From NCBI RefSeq assembly GCF_027943725.1, contig NZ_AP025696.1, positions 1,341,501 to 1,405,500 of the forward strand: a DNA stretch of 64,000 nt, read 5' to 3'. How positions within the stretch are numbered: the first letter of the stretch is position 1; every line of letters starts with the position of its first letter. A model generated the notes under the pieces. The model did no database searches, was not told the DNA's origin, and saw nothing but the letters and a program-made list of their open reading frames with translations. A program made the position numbers and the translations under genes. Shown in pieces: positions 41,132-47,973 of this stretch. Source of the DNA: Nitrosophilus kaiyonis (GTDB lineage Bacteria; Campylobacterota; Campylobacteria; Campylobacterales; Nitratiruptoraceae).

Positions 41132-43261
41132 ATGCAGCTTCCTCTTCCAAAAGTTATTATTAAAAGAGATGGCTCTACTGAAGAGTTTAGAGCTTATAAA
41201 ATTGAAGATGCAATTAAAGCAGCTTTTGATAGTGTATTGGTTGAGTATGATAAAAGAGTGTATGAGAGTGTTTTGATAAGGATATCATTTTCTACTGTAA
41301 AAGCGGTTGAAGAGATACAAGATATTATCGAGTATGAACTTTATCGTGCTGGTTATTTTGATGTTATGAAATCTTTTATAACATATAGATTTTTACATAA
41401 GATTCAAAGAGAGCATATTTTAGGACTTAGTGATGATACAACTTTTATAAATTCTACTCAAAGTGTAGAAGAGTATATAAATAAAAGTGATTGGAGAATA
41501 AATGCAAATGCTAATACTGGATATTCAAATGCTGGACTTGTAAATAATTTAGCTGGAAAAGTGATAGCTAATTTTTGGCTTGATAAGGTTTATAGTAAAG
41601 AGGAGGGCTATGCTCATAGAAATGGAGATATTCATATACACGATTTAGACTGTTTAACAGGATATTGTGCTGGATGGAGTTTAAGAGTTTTATTAAATGA
41701 AGGATTTAATGGAGTAAGAGGGAGAGTTGAAAGCAGGCCTCCAAACCATTTTAGAACGGCTCTTGGTCAGATGGCAAACTTTTTGGGAATACTGCAGAGC
41801 GAATGGGCTGGAGCGCAAGCTTTTAGCTCTTTTGATACCTATTTGGCTCCTTATGTTTTTAAAGATGATTTAAATTATGATGAGGTAAAAGAAGCAATTA
41901 GAAGTTTTGTATATAACCTAAATGTTCCTGCTCGTTGGGGACAAAGCCCATTTACAAATATTACTATTGATTGGACAGTTCCAGAAGATTTAAAAGATCA
42001 ATTTCCTACAAAAAATGATAGACATCTTTTTGAAGATGTTAAAAATGATGAAAAACTTTTACAAAAGGCAAAAGAAAGAGGTGTAGATGATTTAACATCT
42101 CTAACATATAAGCATTTTCAAAAAGAGATGAATATTATAAATAGAGCGTATTATGAAGTTATGACTGAGGGAGATAAATCAGGACAACCTTTTACATTTC
42201 CTATCCCAACAGTAAATATTACAGAAGATTTTGACTGGTATGGAGAAAATACAGATATTTTATTTGAAAATACTGCAAAAATTGGAAGTAGTTATTTTCA
42301 AAATTTTATAGGTAGTCAATATATTATCGATCCAGTTACAGGAGAAAAAAAAGAAAATCCAGATAGTTACAAACCAAATGCTGTTAGAAGTATGTGCTGT
42401 AGATTGCAGCTTGATTTAAGAGAGCTTCTAAAGCGGGGGAATGGGCTTTTTGGAAGTGCAGAAATGACTGGTAGCATTGGAGTTGTAACAATCAATATGG
42501 CAAGACTCGGATATAGATTTAAAAAAGATAAAAAAGGGCTTTTCAAAGAGCTCACAAGACTTATGGATATAGCAAAATCCACTTTAGAGAAGAAAAGAAA
42601 ATTTGTAAATGAGATGTTTGAAAGAGGGCTTTATCCATATACAAAAAGATATTTGCCAAATTTTAATAATCACTTTTCAACTATTGGTGTTAATGGAATA
42701 AATGAGATGATTAGAAATTTTACTGATGATGCTTATGATATAACTGATGAGAGAGGAGTAGAGTTTGCATTAAATATTTTAGATTTTATGAGAGAAAGAC
42801 TAAAAAAATATCAAGAAGAGACAGGAAATTTATACAATCTTGAAGCAACACCAGCTGAAGGAACAACATATAGATTTGCTAAAGAGGATAAAAAAAGATT
42901 TCCAGATATTATTCAAGCAGGATTTGGAGAAAATATATATTACACAAACTCATCTCAAATACCGGTTGGATATACAGATGATCCATTTGAAGCACTTGAT
43001 TTGCAAGATGAACTGCAGTGTAAATATACAGGCGGTACAGTTTTACATCTATATATGAGTGAAAAAGTAAGTAGTGCTGAAGCTGCAAGAAAGCTTGTAA
43101 AAGCGGTTATTGAAAATTATAAACTTCCTTATATAACAGTAACGCCACTATTTAGCGTATGTCCAAAACATGGATATATAAGTGGGGAGCATGAATATTG
43201 CCCAAAATGTGATGAAGAGCTAATTCAAGAGTATTTGAAAGGTGAAAAAGAGTTGAGTTAG
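41132..43261 (+). CDS. nrdD: Anaerobic ribonucleoside-triphosphate reductase NrdD, lacking its glycyl-radical tail
   Basis: The product has 709 residues. An ATP-cone lies at about 5-95, then the NrdD barrel with conserved segments such as NVPARWGQSPFTN and SMCCRLQLDLRELLKRGNG, and a C-terminal zinc site CPKH...CPKC (residues 677-693). Normal NrdD continues from this zinc site straight into the RVxGY glycyl-radical loop; here the chain stops 16 residues after CPKC. The missing loop is encoded by the separate gene at 43447-43617. The stop lies where the heptamer-repeat region begins. Confidence 0.93.
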   Translation: MQLPLPKVIIKRDGSTEEFRAYKIEDAIKAAFDSVLVEYDKRVYESVLIRISFSTVKAVEEIQDIIEYELYRAGYFDVMKSFITYRFLHKIQREHILGLSDDTTFINSTQSVEEYINKSDWRINANANTGYSNAGLVNNLAGKVIANFWLDKVYSKEEGYAHRNGDIHIHDLDCLTGYCAGWSLRVLLNEGFNGVRGRVESRPPNHFRTALGQMANFLGILQSEWAGAQAFSSFDTYLAPYVFKDDLNYDEVKEAIRSFVYNLNVPARWGQSPFTNITIDWTVPEDLKDQFPTKNDRHLFEDVKNDEKLLQKAKERGVDDLTSLTYKHFQKEMNIINRAYYEVMTEGDKSGQPFTFPIPTVNITEDFDWYGENTDILFENTAKIGSSYFQNFIGSQYIIDPVTGEKKENPDSYKPNAVRSMCCRLQLDLRELLKRGNGLFGSAEMTGSIGVVTINMARLGYRFKKDKKGLFKELTRLMDIAKSTLEKKRKFVNEMFERGLYPYTKRYLPNFNNHFSTIGVNGINEMIRNFTDDAYDITDERGVEFALNILDFMRERLKKYQEETGNLYNLEATPAEGTTYRFAKEDKKRFPDIIQAGFGENIYYTNSSQIPVGYTDDPFEALDLQDELQCKYTGGTVLHLYMSEKVSSAEAARKLVKAVIENYKLPYITVTPLFSVCPKHGYISGEHEYCPKCDEELIQEYLKGEKELS

Positions 43262-43431
43262 GTGAGTGGGGTGAGTAAGTTAGTTAAGAGTTTATAGTGG
43301 ATTAGTGGAATAGAGGCGTAGCGGGATAGTGGAGAAAATGTTAAGGTTGAAGGATAAAAGTAAAAGGGTGAAGGAAAAAAATTAATTCCCAATTCCCAAT
43401 GACCAATGTCTAATGTCCAATGTCAAATTTA
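43262..43431. repeat. Degenerate repeats separating the two parts of NrdD
   Basis: GTGAGTGG/GTGAGTAAG units are followed by GTGGAATAG, GCGGGATAG and GTTGAAGG units. Then come AATTCCC, CAATGACC, CAATGTC, TAATGTC and CAATGTC units. The block fills the space between the NrdD stop and the ribosome site of the glycyl-radical gene. Confidence 0.8.
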
Positions 43432-43446
43432 CAAAAAGGAGACAAA

Positions 43447-43617
43447 ATGAGAAGAGAAGAGATTTTAAAAATGTTAGAACATAAAAGAACAAAATGTATG
43501 GTGTATACAAGAGTTATGGGATATCATAGACCAGTAGAAAGTTTTAATATTGGTAAAAAAGGAGAGCATAAAGAGAGAAAGCAATTTAGAGAGGAAAAAT
43601 GCAAAATAACAATATAA
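43447..43617 (+). CDS. Detached glycyl-radical domain of NrdD
   Basis: The 56-residue protein contains YTRVMGYHRPVESFNIGKKG, which matches the C-terminal glycyl-radical loop of NrdD (RVxGYxRPV..xNxGK followed by ERKxF); the radical glycine would be Gly25. The ATG at 43447 has AAAAAGGAG nine bases upstream, and the first ~16 residues form a new Lys/Glu-rich leader. It overlaps nrdG by 19 bases. The conserved motif, good ribosome site and coupling to the activase indicate a working gene, so the reductase would be assembled from two chains, as GrcA does for pyruvate formate-lyase. Activity is inferred. Confidence 0.85.
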   Translation: MRREEILKMLEHKRTKCMVYTRVMGYHRPVESFNIGKKGEHKERKQFREEKCKITI

Positions 43618-44300
43618 AAGTTTTTGATTTAACAACATTTACACTTCTTGATTTTCCAGATACTCCAGCAGCTATAATATGGCTTGCTGGATGTAATATG
43701 AGATGTCCATATTGTCATAATCCCGATATTGTTTTTGGTAAAAATAGTTTAAATTTTGATGAGGTGATAAAATTTTTAAACAAAAGAAAAAGGGTTTTAG
43801 AAGGAGTAGTAATTAGTGGTGGAGAGCCTACACTGCATAAAGATATTTTTAAAATATGTAAAAGTATCAAAGAACTTGGTTATAAAATTAAATTAGATAC
43901 AAATGGAAGTAATCCAGATATTTTAAAAAAGCTTATTGAAAAAGGCTATCTTGATTATGTTGCTTTAGATTTTAAAGGACCAAAAAAGAAATTTGAAAAT
44001 ATAGCAAAAATTAATAGTTATGAGCAGACTCTAGAAAGTATTGAAATTTTGATACAAAGTGATATTGAGTATGAAATTAGAACAACTGTGCATACTTTGC
44101 TTTTAAATGAAAATGATATAAATGAGATAATTGATATTTTAAAAAATATGGGATATAAAAAGAGATATTTCATTCAAAATTATATTCATATTGACAAAAC
44201 ATTAAAAGATATCGGTTTTCAAGAAAGATTTATAGAGGGTTCACTTTTAGAAAAAAAAATAGATATAGAATTTAGAAATTTTGAGTTTAAAAATGTGTAA
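43599..44300 (+). CDS. nrdG: Anaerobic ribonucleotide reductase activating protein NrdG
   Basis: This 233-residue radical SAM protein has the CxxxCxxC cluster at Cys32/36/39 (GCNMRCPYCHNPD) and a SAM-binding SGGEPTLHK motif. It generates the glycyl radical on the reductase. It starts 19 bases inside the small glycyl-radical gene, an arrangement that ties the activase to its substrate loop. It is of the longer, one-piece activase type. Confidence 0.92.
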   Translation: MQNNNIKVFDLTTFTLLDFPDTPAAIIWLAGCNMRCPYCHNPDIVFGKNSLNFDEVIKFLNKRKRVLEGVVISGGEPTLHKDIFKICKSIKELGYKIKLDTNGSNPDILKKLIEKGYLDYVALDFKGPKKKFENIAKINSYEQTLESIEILIQSDIEYEIRTTVHTLLLNENDINEIIDILKNMGYKKRYFIQNYIHIDKTLKDIGFQERFIEGSLLEKKIDIEFRNFEFKNV

Positions 44301-44844
44301 TTTTGATAGAGTATTAATAAAAACTTTTTCATTAAATGATAAATATTTTATTGATTTTCTATTAAAAAAGATTTCTGAAGTTTTAAAAATAGATGCTTAT
44401 TATCTTAATAATTCCCCTTTACCATATGATGCATATGATGGATTTAGAAAGCAGTTTTTAGCTGAAAAATTTTTAGAAAATCTTATTTTAGAAAAAAGTG
44501 AAGAGAGTGAAATAATTCTTGGAGTTACTTCAGTTGATTTATATGAGCCTGGACTAAATTTTGTTTTTGGTATGGCATCTCCTTTTTACTCTGTTGCAAT
44601 AATTTCTACAAAAAGACTTCACAATTTATTTTATGCCCTACCTGAAGATAAATCTTTGTTTTTTGAAAGAAGTTTAAAAGAAGCTATACATGAGATAGGA
44701 CACACATTAGGTCTTGAACACTGCCCAAATCCAAAATGTGTTATGCATTTTTCAAATTCAATTGTTGATACAGATAAAAAAAGCTATAATTTTTGTGATA
44801 ACTGTTGGGAAAAAGCAAAAGATAAACTTTGTATAAAGGTTTGA
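44293..44844 (+). CDS. Archaemetzincin-like zinc metalloprotease
   Basis: This protein of about 183 residues has the archaemetzincin zinc site HEIGHTLGLEHC followed by CVMHFSNS and a C-terminal CDNC motif, the extended cysteine-rich signature of AmzA. The family is common in archaea and patchy in bacteria; its substrates are unknown. I prefer the ATG at 44293, although a TTG at 44281 is possible; both lie within the end of nrdG. The following KaiC-like gene is one base away, so all are probably co-transcribed. Confidence 0.85.
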   Translation: MCNFDRVLIKTFSLNDKYFIDFLLKKISEVLKIDAYYLNNSPLPYDAYDGFRKQFLAEKFLENLILEKSEESEIILGVTSVDLYEPGLNFVFGMASPFYSVAIISTKRLHNLFYALPEDKSLFFERSLKEAIHEIGHTLGLEHCPNPKCVMHFSNSIVDTDKKSYNFCDNCWEKAKDKLCIKV

Positions 44845-44845
44845 T

Positions 44846-45712
44846 ATGTATCCCTCTTCACAAGTTCCAAAGATCAGAAAAGATAAAATATTTATCGGAA
44901 AAGAACTTATTTCAAAAGCTCCAAAAATTGAAGGAGTTCCTTCTGGTATAGAGGGTCTTGATGATCTATTTTTTATAATAGAAACAAAAAAGAAAAAAAT
45001 TGAGAAAAAATCACTTAAAGGAATTCCTAAATATTCAGTATTACAAGTCACTGGAGTAAGTGATACAGGAAAATCTATAATGGTTGAACAGTTTGCAGTT
45101 ACTCAAGCAAATAGGGGCGAAAAAGTAGTATTTATAACTGTTGAGACTCCAGCAATTTTTACAATTAATTCTCTAAAACTTAGAGCTGCTGCTCTTGGAT
45201 ATGATTTTAATAAAATCGATAAAAATCTTATTTTAATAGATGTAGCAACAGATAATGCTTTACGAGAAAATATTCCAGATTTAATTGCTACAATGAGCTA
45301 TGCTTTTGATACATATGATGCAAAATTTACTGTTATTGACTCAATTACAGGGCTTTTCGAAAATAAAGAGATGACTGCAAGAACAATAATAAGAAAGTTA
45401 TATAATGTTATGAAAGAGAATTTCCAAACTGCTCTTGTTGTTTCACAAAAAAGAGGAAGCCATGAAGAGCTTACTGCAGAAGCTGCAGGAGGTTATGCAG
45501 TAGGGCATATTTTAGATGGAACTTTGGTTTTAGCAAAAGAGCTTATAAACTCCTCTTATAAAGCAAATCTTTATCATAAAAAAATTGGAGAAATAATAAG
45601 ACTATTTAGAATAGATGGTTGCCGCTTAAGTGCTCACGATACAGATACCCACCATATGCAAATAACTGATACTGGTCTTATTGTAATCGGAGAATCAATA
45701 GTAGAACATTAA
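44846..45712 (+). CDS. KaiC/RadA-like ATPase
   Basis: The product has 288 residues: a RecA-fold domain with Walker A GVSDTGKS (about 70-77), a Walker B region FTVIDSITGLF, and VVSQKRGS-type strands as in the KaiC family. The N-terminus PSGIEGLDDLF is the usual KaiC/RadA opening. It is a single KaiC domain and lacks the Lon/zinc-finger parts of bacterial RadA, so it resembles the stand-alone archaeal KaiC-like ATPases. The role is unknown. It follows the archaemetzincin gene by one base. Confidence 0.75.
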   Translation: MYPSSQVPKIRKDKIFIGKELISKAPKIEGVPSGIEGLDDLFFIIETKKKKIEKKSLKGIPKYSVLQVTGVSDTGKSIMVEQFAVTQANRGEKVVFITVETPAIFTINSLKLRAAALGYDFNKIDKNLILIDVATDNALRENIPDLIATMSYAFDTYDAKFTVIDSITGLFENKEMTARTIIRKLYNVMKENFQTALVVSQKRGSHEELTAEAAGGYAVGHILDGTLVLAKELINSSYKANLYHKKIGEIIRLFRIDGCRLSAHDTDTHHMQITDTGLIVIGESIVEH

Positions 45713-45789
45713 GCATGTTACATTAATCTTTTATATATGAAGAATTTTAGATATATGTTTTTGGAGAGAAGATTAAAAAAATTTATAAT

Positions 45790-45866
<77 letters not shown>

Positions 45867-45875
45867 TCATTGAAG

Positions 45876-45950
45876 TGGCTGGGGTGGGAGGATTCGAACC
45901 CCCGAATGGCAGGACCAAAACCTGCTGCCTTACCACTTGGCGACACCCCA
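45876..45950 (-). tRNA. tRNA-Gln (UUG)
   Basis: On the minus strand the acceptor TGGGGTG pairs with CACCCCA, followed by GCCA. The anticodon loop TTTTGGT between GCAGG and CCTGC gives UUG, and the T arm GGGGGTTCGAATCCTCC is present. It lies nine bases upstream (in transcription) of tRNA-fMet and is probably co-transcribed with it. Length is 75 bases with CCA. Confidence 0.95.
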
Positions 45951-46095
45951 ATCTTAGGAAGTATCTCCTTCAAATTCGGCTGAAATTATAATACAAATTT
46001 TTTATATTGTCAAGAGTTTTTATATGTTCAATAAATATAGCATTTTTATAACAGATATAAATGGTATAATTACTTAAAAAAAATTTGGAGATTAA

Positions 46096-47118
46096 ATGCC
46101 TATCAAGAGAGTAAAAGAAGCGATTGAAGAGATAAAAAAAGGTAATATGGTTGTTATGATAGATGATGAAGATAGAGAAAATGAAGGTGATTTAGTATAT
46201 GCTGCAACTTTTAGTACACCTGAAAAAGTAAATTTTATGGCAAGTGCCGCAAGAGGTTTGATTTGTGTGGCAATTTCAAAAAATATTGCAAAAAAGCTCC
46301 AGCTTGAGCCAATGGTAAAAGATAATAATTCACAACATGAAACTGCTTTTACAGTTTCTGTTGATGCAAAAGAGGCAACAACTGGAATATCAGCATATGA
46401 AAGGGATTTAACTATAAAACTTCTAGCTTCTCCATTAAGCACATCAGAGGATTTTGTAAAGCCAGGACATATTTTTCCATTAATTGCAAAAGAGGGTGGG
46501 GTATTAGTTAGAACCGGGCATACTGAGGGTTCAGTTGATTTATGCAAACTTGCTGGATTAAGAGAAGCTGCTGTAATTTGTGAGATAATGAATGAAAATG
46601 GAACTATGGCAAGACGTGATGATTTAGAGACATTTGCGAAAAAACATAATTTAAAAATTGTTTATATTTCTGATCTTGTTGAATATAGATTAAGAAATGA
46701 GTCTTTGGTAAGAAAGGTTGATGAAAAAGATATAGAATTTTTTAATATAAAAGCAAAAGAGATAGTTTATGAAGATCATCTTAAAAATAGGCATACTGCT
46801 ATTATTTTTTATAATTTGAAAAAAACTGCAAATGTAAAATTTCATAATGTTATAAAAGATAGAGATCTTTTATTAAATCAAGATAGATTCAAATCTTTAA
46901 TAAATTCTATAGAATATATAAAGAAAAACAGTGGTGTTTTGGTTTTTATAGATAACCCTATGGGAGTAAGCGATCAAACAAAAGAGTATGGAGTAGGTGC
47001 TCAAATATTAAAAGATTTAGGTATAGAAAAAATAAAACTTTTAACATCCAAAAAAGGCAAAGAGTTTGTTGGTTTAAGTGGATTTGGTTTAGATATAATC
47101 GATGAAATTGAAATTTAA
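46096..47118 (+). CDS. ribB: 3,4-dihydroxy-2-butanone-4-phosphate synthase with degenerate GTP cyclohydrolase II half (RibBA-type)
   Basis: The product has 340 residues. The N-terminal ~205 residues are DHBP synthase with the DDEDRENEGDL metal/substrate motif and the RTGHTEGSVDL site, making the four-carbon unit of riboflavin. The C-terminal ~120 residues keep the GCHII fold pattern (RHTAIIFYNL, YGVGAQILKDLG) but lack the zinc cysteines (CxxGxxxxSxxCDC), so they cannot be a normal cyclohydrolase. Degenerate RibA halves are known in epsilonproteobacterial RibBA. Confidence 0.9.
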   Translation: MPIKRVKEAIEEIKKGNMVVMIDDEDRENEGDLVYAATFSTPEKVNFMASAARGLICVAISKNIAKKLQLEPMVKDNNSQHETAFTVSVDAKEATTGISAYERDLTIKLLASPLSTSEDFVKPGHIFPLIAKEGGVLVRTGHTEGSVDLCKLAGLREAAVICEIMNENGTMARRDDLETFAKKHNLKIVYISDLVEYRLRNESLVRKVDEKDIEFFNIKAKEIVYEDHLKNRHTAIIFYNLKKTANVKFHNVIKDRDLLLNQDRFKSLINSIEYIKKNSGVLVFIDNPMGVSDQTKEYGVGAQILKDLGIEKIKLLTSKKGKEFVGLSGFGLDIIDEIEI

Positions 47119-47151
47119 ATAGTTTTTTAAAGATTGCTTTGAAAGAAAAAA

Positions 47152-47973
47152 ATGAAAGTAGCAACTTTTATAAATGGCTCAATAATTTCAGAAAACTCCT
47201 CTTTTTATGCAATAAAATATGCAAAAAAGTTGAATTTGAAAGTTTATGCAATTTATATAAAAGAGAAAATTTCTACAGATGAAGTAAAAAAAAGTTATGA
47301 AAATATAAAACTTTATGCGGATAATTTGAGTGTTAAAATCGATTTTATTATTTTAGAAGATATATATCAATTAAAATCATTTATAGAAAAAGAGAATATT
47401 GTTCAAATATTTACTTCAACAAAACATAAACATACAATTTTTGAAAGTTCGTTTGCTAAATCTTTATTAAAAAAAGATTTAAAATCTGATATTGCTATAG
47501 TCAAAATTGTAAAGATTGGAGATATAAAAAATATAGATAAAATTATTTTACCAATAAGAGAAGATAAATTATCTGTAAAAAAATTTACTTTTTTTATGAC
47601 ATTTGCTTTAACACATTCTGCAAAAGCACAAATTTATTCAATTGATAAAGTTACAAGAAATTTTCTAGCTTTTTTAGATGAAAATCAAAAAAGTAAAAAA
47701 GTTAAAAATATTATTTTTAATCTTGGGCACTATTTTAATTTAGCTAAACTGATGAAATATGAATTAAGCATAAAACATGATTTTACAATGATGGAAGAGA
47801 TAGAAAAAGTAAATGCTCATATTGCAAAATATGGTTTTGATTTGGCTATTGTTGGAGGGCATCATAAAGAGAGTTTTTTTAATAGGCATCCTATTGATAT
47901 ATTGTTTACACTACCTATAATAAATACAATATATTTTATTCCTTATAAAGAAAAATATTATGAAGCCTTTTAA
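47152..47973 (+). CDS. UspA-like protein coupled to a P-type ATPase
   Basis: The product has 273 residues with the alpha/beta pattern of two universal-stress-protein-like domains (start KVATFINGSIISENSSFYAIKYAKK; end DLAIVGGHHKES, the typical USP nucleotide-loop region). No membrane segment is seen. It overlaps the P-type ATPase gene by 14 bases, so the two are translated together and it may regulate that pump. The direct function is not known. Confidence 0.65.
   Translation: MKVATFINGSIISENSSFYAIKYAKKLNLKVYAIYIKEKISTDEVKKSYENIKLYADNLSVKIDFIILEDIYQLKSFIEKENIVQIFTSTKHKHTIFESSFAKSLLKKDLKSDIAIVKIVKIGDIKNIDKIILPIREDKLSVKKFTFFMTFALTHSAKAQIYSIDKVTRNFLAFLDENQKSKKVKNIIFNLGHYFNLAKLMKYELSIKHDFTMMEEIEKVNAHIAKYGFDLAIVGGHHKESFFNRHPIDILFTLPIINTIYFIPYKEKYYEAF

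Noticed and set aside
43255-43617. NrdD split as a simple frameshift or sequencing error
   Set aside because: The two parts are separated by 185 bases of repeat sequence with stops; the second part has its own ribosome site and leader, so a one-base error cannot join them.
45951-46095. FMN riboswitch upstream of ribB
   Set aside because: The leader is short and AT-rich, and the conserved AGGGGC/GGAT-type RFN blocks are not seen.
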